The notes under the pieces: model-generated
Seen by the model: only the letters and a program-made list of their open reading frames with translations
Told to the model about the DNA's origin: nothing
Database searches by the model: none
Position numbers and translations under genes: made by a program
Origin: a virus
Length of the DNA: 39,466 nt
Direction: 5' to 3' (one strand)
IMG/VR virus record: IMGVR_UViG_3300024348_000110
Location: 1-39,466 of that record
Shown: one piece after another, positions 7,756-16,422 of the stretch
Layout of the letters: the number at the start of each line of letters is the position of its first letter
Numbering within the stretch: position 1 is the first letter of the stretch

Positions 7756-8589
7756 ATGAGTGATAATATAATAGGTAATAATAGCCACTTAGATAAGCCT
7801 ACTTGGGATGATGATAGATGCTTTAACGACTTTGTAAATGAGTTGGCATCAGAAGTAACAGGGTCTTGTATGATTCCTATGAATCTTCCAAAATCAGAAG
7901 TAGAGAATATTGTCAAGAGAGCAAAGAAATGGTTCTATAAAAATTACGAGTATTCAATGAAAGAAAACTTTATGGTTTTGCCTAAAGAACTTTTTGAGTC
8001 TAATCTTTTTAAATCTAGAAGATGCTTTACTCTTCCAGGGCCAGATCCAATAACAAAGGGTGGAGAAGTATATTCAGTATACGGATGTTTCGAAACTGGA
8101 TCTAAATATGCAGGTGGAACTGACATTAGATTTTCACAAGGTGATTTTGCTATTGAAAGAATGATGTATACTGGAATGTTCGGTGGAGATGGTGTAGTAG
8201 ATGCAGCAGAGAACCTTCAGTATTATGTGGTTAATGAAAGTTTCTTTGATATGGCTAGACAAATTCTAGAAAACCCTATCGGCTTTCACTATAATCAATT
8301 AACACATGAGATTAAATTTACTGGAGAAACTCCTAACAGAGATATTATATTAGAGGTATATGAAACTATTCCGGAATGTGCTCTTTTCGAAGATGAAGCA
8401 TTCTTTAGATACTGTGCTGCAAAAATTAAAATATCACTTGGCCAAAAGTTAAGTATCTTTGGATTTGCATTGCCAGGAAATATAGAGGTAAATGCAGATG
8501 CAATACAGGGATTAGGAGAAGGAGAATTAGAAGCTGTTATTGAAGAAATTAAATCAGATGAAGGCACCGATTGGATGATGCATTCTTAA
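7756..8589 (+). CDS. Conserved phage protein of unknown function, probably structural
   Basis: A 277-residue acidic protein between the amidoligase-like gene and gp25. The sequence has a helical N-terminus (residues 20-60), a mixed alpha/beta centre with a Gly-rich FGGDGVVDAAENLQYYVVNESFF stretch (residues about 140-160), and a C-terminal CAAKIKISLGQKLSIFGFALP segment followed by GNIEVNADAIQGLGEGELE. The segment after the helix looks like the Pro-Gly-x-Ile/Val-x-Ile-Asn pattern that recurs in myovirus structural proteins. I cannot name a T4 counterpart. The gene starts 16 bases after the previous stop and ends 16 bases before the gp25 ATG, so it is probably transcribed with the baseplate wedge genes. 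No signal peptide or transmembrane segment is seen. Confidence 0.7.
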   Translation: MSDNIIGNNSHLDKPTWDDDRCFNDFVNELASEVTGSCMIPMNLPKSEVENIVKRAKKWFYKNYEYSMKENFMVLPKELFESNLFKSRRCFTLPGPDPITKGGEVYSVYGCFETGSKYAGGTDIRFSQGDFAIERMMYTGMFGGDGVVDAAENLQYYVVNESFFDMARQILENPIGFHYNQLTHEIKFTGETPNRDIILEVYETIPECALFEDEAFFRYCAAKIKISLGQKLSIFGFALPGNIEVNADAIQGLGEGELEAVIEEIKSDEGTDWMMHS

Positions 8590-8605
8590 TAGAATATATA
8601 GTTAA

Positions 8606-8959
8606 ATGGAATTTTATATAAAAGCACAAGGAGATCCTGGTTTTGATCCAACAGAGATGGAAAATTATTCAGAAATTTCAAGGCTGTTAACTCAGATTGA
8701 AACCGTTCTTTTTACAAGAAAGGGAGATGTTCTAGGTAATCCAGAATTTGGAGCTAATTTAGAAGACTATGTGTATTCATTGAGTTATAATGACTATTTA
8801 TTAAAAAAAGTGGTAGCAGAGCAGATTTTTCAATTCTGTCCACTTGCACAAAAATTTAACGTGACTGTAGATGTCGACTTTACTAAAGAAGTTGACAGAC
8901 ATGCAGTCTTTATAGATATAAGAGTAGACAACAGATATCAGGTAGGTGTCTATGTATAA
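8606..8959 (+). CDS. 25: Baseplate wedge protein gp25-like
   Basis: A 117-residue member of the gpW/gp25 family (T4 gp25 has 132). The diagnostic block is at residues 29-52: ISRLLTQIETVLFTRKGD followed by LGNPEFGANL, the conserved 'I..ILLT..GER...PEFG' pattern. The C-terminus ends in alternating strands (AVFIDIRVDNRYQVGVYV). In T4, gp25 forms the core bundle of the baseplate wedge with gp6 and gp7 and nucleates sheath assembly; the same fold occurs in type VI secretion (TssE). The order gp25 then gp6 and a gp7-like gene supports this strongly. The AATATATAG sequence just upstream (8593-8601) is a weak version of the candidate promoter motif but lies only 4 bases from the ATG. Confidence 0.93.
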   Translation: MEFYIKAQGDPGFDPTEMENYSEISRLLTQIETVLFTRKGDVLGNPEFGANLEDYVYSLSYNDYLLKKVVAEQIFQFCPLAQKFNVTVDVDFTKEVDRHAVFIDIRVDNRYQVGVYV

Positions 8960-8976
8960 TAAAACAAAAAAGTAAA

Positions 8977-10797
8977 ATGGCAGATAATAACTTTTTATCA
9001 ACGTCTAGAATTAAAACTGGAGAAATGATCTCAGATGTGAGATCGTATGTTAGCAGGGTATATGGTGCAGTAGGAACTGCATTTACAACTGCTTCTCCTT
9101 TTTCACAATTACTAGATGTTATTTCAGAAATAGGAAAATTAATCTTCTTTTATATAGAAGATTCAACCGTTGAGCAAAATATACTAACAGCTCAAAACCC
9201 TGAATCAATATATGGACTTTCAAGATTAGCAGGACATGATTCATTTAGAGGAGCTGCCGCTTCTGGTGAATTAAAGCTAAGATTAGGTGTACAGGGATTA
9301 GATGATATTGCAGGAGATGCTTTAAACATTCCCGCTAATGCTATTATAAAATCAAATGACAATGGTCTAGTGTATACCCTAAGAACTAATAATGATCAAT
9401 TCAGATTAGACAAGTCTAATTCTAATTTTATATATGTTCCCGTAATTCAAGGAAAATATGAAGATCAGACGTTAACTTCAACTGGAGAATCATTTCAATC
9501 TTTTAATGTAATAACAAAAGGAATGATTGATCATGATCAAATCAGGGTAACTGTTAATTCTAACCTATGGTCTAAGTATGATTCACTATATGATATGAAG
9601 AAGGGAACACAAGGTTACATTGTGAAAACAGGTATTACAGGTGGATTAGATCTTTATTTCGGTAATGGTTCATTTGGAGAAATACCTGAAAAGGGAGCTT
9701 CAATTAAAGTAGAATACTTAAAGATTTCCGGATCAATGGGTAATTTAAATGGTAGAGCTGATTTAACCTTTAAGTTTGAAACTGAAGGAACAGATTCTTT
9801 AGGAAATACACATGACTTAAACGAGTTATTAGAATTTTCATTTACAGTTGCTCCTAAAATGGGAGCAAATCCAGAAGATATTGAATTAACAAAATTAATT
9901 GCCCCGCTACAGTCACATTCATTTGTATTAGCAACCCCTGATAACTATGAACACTTTCTTTCAAGATACGGTATGTTTTCATATTTAGATGCATATAATA
10001 CTACTGATGATGGATATTTAGATGATGATAATGTTATCTATCTGTTCATGTTACCTAATACTCCTAAAAAATTACAAAACAATAAAGATTATTTTAGCTT
10101 AGATACTTCTGAATTCTTTTTTACTGAAATAGAAAAAGAAGGAATTATGGGATTATTAGAAAAATCAGGAAGACAGATGGTAACGACTGAAGTTAAAATA
10201 GTAGATCCTTTACCACAATACTTTAGAATGGATATTAAGGTTAGATATTTTGAAGGATATCATAAAAATAACCTATCGTCTGAAATTAGATCTAAGGTCG
10301 CTGAATACTTAATTAATATTACAAGAAGAGATCGTCTTCCAAAATCAGACATAGTAGCAATTATTGAAGGTATTGAAGGTATTGATTCGGTTAACGTTAA
10401 ATTCACTTCTGAAAAAGAAGAAACTGCTAGAAGATTGGGATATTATACTTCTAAAACAGTAACAGTAACTCCTTCTACCCCATTGTTAGAAGATATAGGT
10501 AACGGAAAACAAAAAATGGTTTTCTTTAAAAGAAAGGTAACTACTTCACAGGTTAATTTTGAAGAAGGTGCTGCTCTTCCAGAGAATGTAATTAATTTAG
10601 ATTCATTTGGAGATATAATTTTAGAAAAAGAAGAAGTTGCGTTATTTAGAGGTGGATGGTTAGATCAAAATGGAAACATGGTGGATGATTCAGTAAAGAC
10701 TGGAGAAAAAGCAGCTCTTTCAATTTACTTTGATGAACCAGCTGTGAAAAATAGCATATTCGCTAAAGTTCAAGCTAAAAATAGAAAAGCTATATAA
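8977..10797 (+). CDS. 6: Baseplate wedge protein gp6-like (baseplate J family)
   Basis: A 606-residue protein, close to T4 gp6 (660). Residues about 215-265 contain the family's core motif: LDLYFGNGSFGEIPEKGASI, then KVEYLKISGSMGNLNGRADL, the 'FG(D/N)G..G..P..G..I.V.Y....G..GN' signature of gp6/P2 gpJ. Residues about 395-470 (VEVKIVDPLPQYFRMDIKVR-like strands, then helices and IEGIEGIDSVNVKF) match the C-terminal dimerisation part. Two gp6 copies and one gp7 form the heterotrimer of each wedge, which iris-opens during contraction. The ATG is 17 bases after gp25 stop. Its TAA overlaps the ATG of the next gene by one base (TAATG), implying coupled translation. Confidence 0.9.
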   Translation: MADNNFLSTSRIKTGEMISDVRSYVSRVYGAVGTAFTTASPFSQLLDVISEIGKLIFFYIEDSTVEQNILTAQNPESIYGLSRLAGHDSFRGAAASGELKLRLGVQGLDDIAGDALNIPANAIIKSNDNGLVYTLRTNNDQFRLDKSNSNFIYVPVIQGKYEDQTLTSTGESFQSFNVITKGMIDHDQIRVTVNSNLWSKYDSLYDMKKGTQGYIVKTGITGGLDLYFGNGSFGEIPEKGASIKVEYLKISGSMGNLNGRADLTFKFETEGTDSLGNTHDLNELLEFSFTVAPKMGANPEDIELTKLIAPLQSHSFVLATPDNYEHFLSRYGMFSYLDAYNTTDDGYLDDDNVIYLFMLPNTPKKLQNNKDYFSLDTSEFFFTEIEKEGIMGLLEKSGRQMVTTEVKIVDPLPQYFRMDIKVRYFEGYHKNNLSSEIRSKVAEYLINITRRDRLPKSDIVAIIEGIEGIDSVNVKFTSEKEETARRLGYYTSKTVTVTPSTPLLEDIGNGKQKMVFFKRKVTTSQVNFEEGAALPENVINLDSFGDIILEKEEVALFRGGWLDQNGNMVDDSVKTGEKAALSIYFDEPAVKNSIFAKVQAKNRKAI

Positions 10798-11066
10798 TGA
10801 GTATTTTTAAAAATCTTTTTAAAAGTAGAAGAGAAAGACTATACTCTATTAGAGAAAGTGTATTTGACGATAGAAAAAATCTTGGAAATGATTATAGAAA
10901 AAACATTTTAAAGAATTCTATATCTGGACATATATGGAGAAATAACCAAATGAATGATTTTATAAAGTTTATTCAAGAGGTGTTGGCTGATTGGGTAGAC
11001 TCTGTGAATTATTTAAAGAGTTATAAGTCTTATACTATTAAAAAGAACGATAAAAAAATTAGATAA
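10797..11066 (+). CDS. Small basic protein between gp6 and gp7-like genes
   Basis: Not recognised. This 89-residue, Lys/Arg/Asn-rich protein has a basic N-terminal half (FKSRRERLYSIRE) and an amphipathic helix at residues about 50-72 (MNDFIKFIQEVLADWVDSVNYL). There is no signal peptide. Its ATG overlaps the gp6 stop by one base and its own stop is 2 bases before the gp7-like ATG, so it is certainly part of the wedge operon and likely made in step with both neighbours. A small wedge accessory protein or chaperone is possible; T4 gp53 is larger (196 residues) and no resemblance was seen. Confidence 0.7.
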   Translation: MSIFKNLFKSRRERLYSIRESVFDDRKNLGNDYRKNILKNSISGHIWRNNQMNDFIKFIQEVLADWVDSVNYLKSYKSYTIKKNDKKIR

Positions 11067-11068
11067 CA

Positions 11069-13858
11069 ATGTCATACCAAAATCTAAGATTTTTTGATAA
11101 TAATTCTAACGAATTAAATCTAGAATATAATTCTGATTTAGGATATTCTACGGGTAATGCATTTTTACCTGAGATATCTACAGGCTTATATGAAACTTTA
11201 AACATATATGTGTTAGAAGAAGTAAAGGATGAATTAGATAATCAAAGGTTTGTACATCCTATATCAGTTGACGCAAATAAGAATACACTTAAATTTAAAT
11301 TCACCACAGAATATGGAGAAAGCACAGACATATTTCTTTATAGTGGTAAAATGAATAATGGTGATTATGATGTAAATGTAGATTCATTTCAAATTAGTGA
11401 AATGAGAGACAATAGTTATTATACATCAGTTAACGCAGATGGTTTTAAGATAGTTCCTCTAAATGCAGCTGCAATACAACCACAGGCGTGTATTGCTAAT
11501 GTTGCAATGAGTTCAGAACAAGAAGGATTTCATATTAGAAAACTAGAAGTATTTGCTACTGAAAACGGACTGGATGTAAAGGTTGCAGAAATTAAAGTAT
11601 ATGGAGAAATTGTTGCTGAAGATGAAAGACTAAAAAGCCTTTTAACTAACATGGCTCTTAATCTTACTGAAATGGATTACCTAATATTTAGAGATTCCGA
11701 TATTAAAGACCTTGGTGTAGATTATAAACTATTAAATAGAAAAAGAAAAGAACTTTTATTACAGGCTTCTACTATTAAACCCTTTATAGGAACTTATAAA
11801 GCCCTATTGGGTATTATAGATTTCTTTGGATATAATAATGTAAGTCTTAGAGAATATTGGTTAAATATAAATGAACAATCTGAAGGTTTTGGAAAAATGA
11901 TGGTTGTTCCTGTTGCTAATCAAACTGAAGTTGGTTTCTTAGCAAAGAAAAGTAAAAATACAAATCTTCCTAATTCTAATCAAAAGAAAACTTCTAGATT
12001 TTCATTAGCATACAGGTTAAATGTTCCTACTGGAAAACTAAATAAATTTGATTTACCAGAAGTAGAAGAAATTACAGACTTCTCACCAGACGAAATCTTA
12101 ATAAAGTTATATGCTTTAAAGCGTAAACTACAAAGAGAATATCTACCTCTTAATGCAAAGATCGTGGATATTACAGCAGAGGGTGATTACTTTGACGGAG
12201 TAAATCAAAGAGTTTGGAATAATCAACACCAAATACATGCACAGTATGCTGGACAAGATGTACATTATGATATATTTCCAGATGCTAAATCAATTTATAT
12301 AGAAGATCTTAGGAAAGTAGATTATAGACTAGAAGGTCGTAATCAAAAGATAGAAGTTTTTAATAAAATAGAAAGAAATGAATTAGAAGATTCTATTAGA
12401 TCTTTCTATACGGATTGGCACGACGAAGATATGTCTTCACATAATACTATGGCAGGAATTCCTATAGGAGCTCCTATTATTTTAACTGGAACTTCCCTTA
12501 AAGATACATGGGATGATGCAGATTTTACTTTTATAGATGCAAACGACACTGACGATGATGCTAATGTTTTACATTCTCCACCAGGACAACCTCCATACAC
12601 CACCTTACAGGATCCTTTCTTAACATGGGATGATTGGTGGAAAAGAAGTGTATATGAAATTGAATGGATAATTAAAGGTCCTAGAGGCTACTCTAAAACT
12701 ATCAGAGGATCTATTAACGACTGGTATACACTGCCAATAATACTTCCATATATAGGTGAGTATACGATTGATGTTGCTTTTTGGGATTTGTATAATGTTA
12801 GAAGCATTAGTCACAATGAAAAGATAATAGTTAAATCTAAGAATGTTGAAGTATATGGAATGTATCAGAAACTCACACCTGAATTAGACTGGGCAAATTA
12901 CAAATATAAATGGGAAGAAGCAGGTTCTTCATGGGAATGGGGTAGAGAAAACCTAAATACCGTCGAAGAAAGCATTGCTACATATTATATAACCCTCGAT
13001 AGAGCTAATTATTTACACGACGACGAAGATGGTAAAGAATTTTCAATAGTAAGAAGATTTGCTGATTCTACAACTCCGACTGGCTTTAATGAAACAACCG
13101 GACCATATCAGTGGAAATCACTAAGAAAACAAGTATGGAACGATGGTCCTGAAATATGCTGGGATCAAACTAGAGTCGGACCTGATTTAAATTCTTCTTT
13201 TAAAGTAGAATTAAACGGTGCTAACAATGGAACTATATCTATTTCGCAGTTAGATCCCTTTACAGATCTTGAAATAGTGGAAGAATATACTCCAACCACA
13301 ACATACCCTACATCCAATACTGACTTTGTTGCCTGGGAAAATTTAAAGGATGAATTAAATAATTTAAATCCTAATCAATACCCTATTTTTACTAAATTCA
13401 ATTGGAATCCAATATATAAAGACATTGACGGAAATATAGTAAACAATTTCGATGGAGCAGATATATGCGATTATATGCTAGTAGTGTCTAAACAACCTAA
13501 TCAAGTATATGATTTCTATAACGTAACGACAACTACTGGGATTATAGATCCTGCTAGTTTTGTTAAATACCAGGCCTACAATCCTAGCTTTAATGACTCC
13601 TATGTAATAGATGATCACGGTACTATAAATCTATTAAATCACATGACTTTTTCTTATGACTTGACTAAAATGCCAGGTATAATAAAGCAGAAATGGAGAT
13701 TGATAAATAATAGTGTAAAAAAAGAAGATATATATTATGATAATCAGTGGCTGACATACTTATTTGACACTAAGGGAGAGTACAGTATTGAGCTTGAATT
13801 AACTGATTTGAACGGAAATAAAAACATAACAAGAAAAAACATCTTAACAATTAAATAA
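11069..13858 (+). CDS. Baseplate wedge protein gp7-like, with C-terminal PKD/Ig-like domains
   Basis: A 929-residue protein right after gp6 (T4 gp7 has 1032). Residues about 185-270 look like the tail-protein-I core shared by P2 gpI and T4 gp7: an acidic helix (ERLKSLLTNMALNLTEMDYL), then a LLNRKRKELLLQASTIKPFIG helix and TYKALLGIIDFFGYNNVSLRE, the 'GT..al..il..fGy..v...E' pattern. The N-terminal 180 residues are beta-rich. Two later segments look like PKD/Ig domains: about residues 520-590 (YEIEWIIKGPRGYSKTIRG, then IGEYTIDVAFWDLYN) and the last 55 residues (ending GEYSIELELTDLNGN). In T4, gp7 clamps the gp6 dimer and reaches the outer wedge. The family call rests on position plus the gpI-like block. 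Confidence 0.65.
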   Translation: MSYQNLRFFDNNSNELNLEYNSDLGYSTGNAFLPEISTGLYETLNIYVLEEVKDELDNQRFVHPISVDANKNTLKFKFTTEYGESTDIFLYSGKMNNGDYDVNVDSFQISEMRDNSYYTSVNADGFKIVPLNAAAIQPQACIANVAMSSEQEGFHIRKLEVFATENGLDVKVAEIKVYGEIVAEDERLKSLLTNMALNLTEMDYLIFRDSDIKDLGVDYKLLNRKRKELLLQASTIKPFIGTYKALLGIIDFFGYNNVSLREYWLNINEQSEGFGKMMVVPVANQTEVGFLAKKSKNTNLPNSNQKKTSRFSLAYRLNVPTGKLNKFDLPEVEEITDFSPDEILIKLYALKRKLQREYLPLNAKIVDITAEGDYFDGVNQRVWNNQHQIHAQYAGQDVHYDIFPDAKSIYIEDLRKVDYRLEGRNQKIEVFNKIERNELEDSIRSFYTDWHDEDMSSHNTMAGIPIGAPIILTGTSLKDTWDDADFTFIDANDTDDDANVLHSPPGQPPYTTLQDPFLTWDDWWKRSVYEIEWIIKGPRGYSKTIRGSINDWYTLPIILPYIGEYTIDVAFWDLYNVRSISHNEKIIVKSKNVEVYGMYQKLTPELDWANYKYKWEEAGSSWEWGRENLNTVEESIATYYITLDRANYLHDDEDGKEFSIVRRFADSTTPTGFNETTGPYQWKSLRKQVWNDGPEICWDQTRVGPDLNSSFKVELNGANNGTISISQLDPFTDLEIVEEYTPTTTYPTSNTDFVAWENLKDELNNLNPNQYPIFTKFNWNPIYKDIDGNIVNNFDGADICDYMLVVSKQPNQVYDFYNVTTTTGIIDPASFVKYQAYNPSFNDSYVIDDHGTINLLNHMTFSYDLTKMPGIIKQKWRLINNSVKKEDIYYDNQWLTYLFDTKGEYSIELELTDLNGNKNITRKNILTIK

Positions 13859-13859
13859 A

Positions 13860-14414
13860 ATGGCAAGTATTACAACAATTTTAGGAACGCATTCTCTTTC
13901 TTCTTCAAGACTTACTATCAATAATAATTTTGATAACGTAAATGAAGAATTAGGATTAATCGCAAATGTTCTAGACACGACAAGTTCTACGTTATCTTTA
14001 ACTGGAGCTATTACGGCAGGCACACTGTCTTTAAATACAGGTACTTTAAATACGTTTAACGTAACTGCATCTTCATTAGAGGCAGGCGTTGAAGCTACTT
14101 TTAAAGAAAATGTAATTTTAGAAAAAGCACTTCAATTCGTAGTGGTTCCTACTGTTAATTTTCCAATAGGAAATCCTACACTAGGCGCTTATATTTACAC
14201 TGGTTCTAATAATATAGAGCTAGGAATTTCAACTGATGGACAAACTTTAACTATTATCGCATCAGTTCCGTTTTTAATGCAAGGTACGGAGTTAGTCAAT
14301 ATAAACGGCGCTGATACTGAAATAAGTGTTGGACAGAATGGTAGCATTAGTTTTATAGGAAGTACGGACGGCACTTGGTGGATTACAGGTTCACATAACG
14401 CCACAATTTCATAA
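13860..14414 (+). CDS. Short baseplate/fibre protein with gp9/gp10-type N-terminal module
   Basis: A 184-residue protein. Residues 11-32 (SLSSSRLTINNNFDNVNEELG) match the 'KIN.NFd.l...lG' N-terminal helix seen in T4 gp9 and gp10, where it builds a trimeric coiled coil that docks on the baseplate. The same module starts the two collar fibres at 25119 and 28660. The rest is low-complexity beta structure rich in Thr, Ser and Gly (repeats such as TGAITAGTLSLNTGTLNTFN) followed by a compact strand-rich C-terminus ending in a SIGSTDGTWWITGSHNATIS-like segment. That recalls the domain after the coiled coil in gp9 and gp10. It starts 1 base after the gp7-like stop. It probably forms a trimer linking wedges to fibres; T4 gp9 is longer (288 residues). 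Confidence 0.55.
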   Translation: MASITTILGTHSLSSSRLTINNNFDNVNEELGLIANVLDTTSSTLSLTGAITAGTLSLNTGTLNTFNVTASSLEAGVEATFKENVILEKALQFVVVPTVNFPIGNPTLGAYIYTGSNNIELGISTDGQTLTIIASVPFLMQGTELVNINGADTEISVGQNGSISFIGSTDGTWWITGSHNATIS

Positions 14415-14438
14415 TATAAAAATAAACCAGTTAATTAG

Positions 14439-16421
14439 ATGGCTACACCATTAATAAGGATTCCACAGGAACAAGGAGGTACGATGTATGCATTTGCTAA
14501 TGCAGCAAGGGATTTGACACGCGCTTATTACAATCCTGACATTAATTTTGAATTTTCTAAATTTGCATTGCTAGACTTGCCAGTATATGCAGATGCTAAT
14601 TTAAACGGTAATGACCCTATCACGGGACCTAACTATATTAACTATACGAATTTATTCGAAGGAGGCGGTGGTGAAAATGCTAGTGCGTATAACGACACAG
14701 CACATGATGGTAACGGTAATGTTCATTTCGCACAGACTTTTCAAAGTTACGCACTTAATTTAGAGAACATGCTTCTTAACCCTGAGGTTAATGACGATTT
14801 TGATGATGTATTGTTTCAAAGTGATGCAGAAAAAATATTCTTTAAATACCTATATCACATTAACGCGATAAGAGTAAGAACTGCAACTTCACAAGAAGTT
14901 TCAACAGGATATTCTAGAATGATTGAGTTAGATGATTCTACTCAGTCCGGTTCTGAATATAGTCAAGTTATAAAATACATTGGAAATATTGATGTAACTA
15001 ACGACAAGAACTATAAAGGACAACAATATAACGAAATATTTGTTAATGTTCCTTCTTCCGTGGGATATACTCCTGAAGTTTTATTAGAAACTTCTAAATT
15101 TAATACTAATAATATTAAGTTTGTACCCGGTTCTGAGATCGAAGGAAGAACCAGTGATGATATTCATCCAGATCCTTTCTTAAAATTAGAATCATGGGCT
15201 GATCAAGCTGACGGAACTTATAATACAAATGAAAATGAAATTCCAACATTTGGAATTGATTTTAATTCAAGCGCATACTCTAAAATAATAAATGATCCTA
15301 AATTAGATTCAATATTAGATTATTCTAAAAGAGGTGGAGATTTTAGATTCAATGCTATCCTAGTGTATTATGACATATATTCAAAGTCTAATATTGGAAA
15401 TAAAGCAACAAACCTATATGGTATAATATTATTAGATAACTGGAAAGAAGATACTTCTAATGATGGATGGTATATTCCAGAATTAACTAAGTATAAGCCG
15501 AATGAAGTTACTGGTCTTAATGGTAATGCATTCGCACTTAAATTAAATCTTAAGTTTAATTCTGCTTTAGATAATGTAGGAATAGAGAAGAATATTAATG
15601 ATTATTCTACTTTCTCAATGGATATTTTCTTAGACACGACTAGTGCTTTAGAAAATGCTGTTCAATTATTAAGAGATGCTAATAAAAGATACAATGATAT
15701 TTCTAAGAAAGTTGAAATGTTAGAAAGTTTCTTTTTAAGTTCTGAAAATTTACAAGGAATATCTAAAAGATTAGATCATATAGAGCAGGATGTTGAAAAC
15801 GCTACTATTAATTTCCAAGATGAAAGAAGTCTTCTAGACTTAATAACAAATACCAACTCTAGGTTAAATCAGGTAATATCTGGTGTAATCCCAGCAGAGA
15901 TACAATATAATACAGATGTTCTAGAATCAGGTAACCCAGGAGTCTCTATTGATAAATCAAGTAATGGTAAAGTTAAAATTAGTTGTGTAAATTATGGCTA
16001 TTCTTTAGGACAAGCCTATGTATATGACACTGTAACTTCTACTAATGAAAGAGAATTATCAGCAGATTCTATGTTTTTACCAGATGAAGCTGGTACAAAG
16101 GCGGTATGGCAAAGGCTCAAGGAGTTTGATAACTTAGTTAGAATATACACTGACCAAGCACAGAGCTTTGATTCTAATCTGAATATATACTTAGATGATA
16201 CAATAACAAGCTGGAAAAAAGGCCAAGTTGTTAGAGTAACTTTTAAAAATAAAATAAAAAACTTATCAACGCATTATATAACACTGTGGACTGATAAGAG
16301 TAATGGATGGTCGCAGAAACTTTCTATTTCTTTATCGGACTTATTATCTAATAAACCATATATTGAAATAGTATGCGTAGATCCAGTAAATAAAACGTTT
16401 GAATACGATATCTTAAGATAA
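14439..16421 (+). CDS. Structural protein with central coiled coil, probable outer baseplate component
   Basis: A 660-residue protein with no family I can name securely. It opens with IRIPQEQGGTMYAFANAARD and FEFSKFALLDLPVY, followed by a long mixed beta region (residues 60-390). A coiled-coil-like stretch covers about residues 395-490 (ALENAVQLLRDANKRYNDIS, then KRLDHIEQDVENA) with heptad hydrophobics, and a beta-rich C-terminal domain follows (490-660). That architecture suggests a trimeric, elongated virion component. The upstream gap (24 bases) includes TAATATAAAAATAAACC at about 14412-14428, which vaguely resembles a T4 late promoter. It ends one base before the next gene. T4 gp8 or gp10 could be functional analogues by position, but I see no residue-level support. 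Confidence 0.65.
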   Translation: MATPLIRIPQEQGGTMYAFANAARDLTRAYYNPDINFEFSKFALLDLPVYADANLNGNDPITGPNYINYTNLFEGGGGENASAYNDTAHDGNGNVHFAQTFQSYALNLENMLLNPEVNDDFDDVLFQSDAEKIFFKYLYHINAIRVRTATSQEVSTGYSRMIELDDSTQSGSEYSQVIKYIGNIDVTNDKNYKGQQYNEIFVNVPSSVGYTPEVLLETSKFNTNNIKFVPGSEIEGRTSDDIHPDPFLKLESWADQADGTYNTNENEIPTFGIDFNSSAYSKIINDPKLDSILDYSKRGGDFRFNAILVYYDIYSKSNIGNKATNLYGIILLDNWKEDTSNDGWYIPELTKYKPNEVTGLNGNAFALKLNLKFNSALDNVGIEKNINDYSTFSMDIFLDTTSALENAVQLLRDANKRYNDISKKVEMLESFFLSSENLQGISKRLDHIEQDVENATINFQDERSLLDLITNTNSRLNQVISGVIPAEIQYNTDVLESGNPGVSIDKSSNGKVKISCVNYGYSLGQAYVYDTVTSTNERELSADSMFLPDEAGTKAVWQRLKEFDNLVRIYTDQAQSFDSNLNIYLDDTITSWKKGQVVRVTFKNKIKNLSTHYITLWTDKSNGWSQKLSISLSDLLSNKPYIEIVCVDPVNKTFEYDILR

Positions 16422-16422
16422 T

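Noticed and set aside
10797-11066. gp53 homologue
   Set aside because: The position near gp25/gp6 invited it, but the protein is less than half the length of T4 gp53 and no shared pattern is visible.
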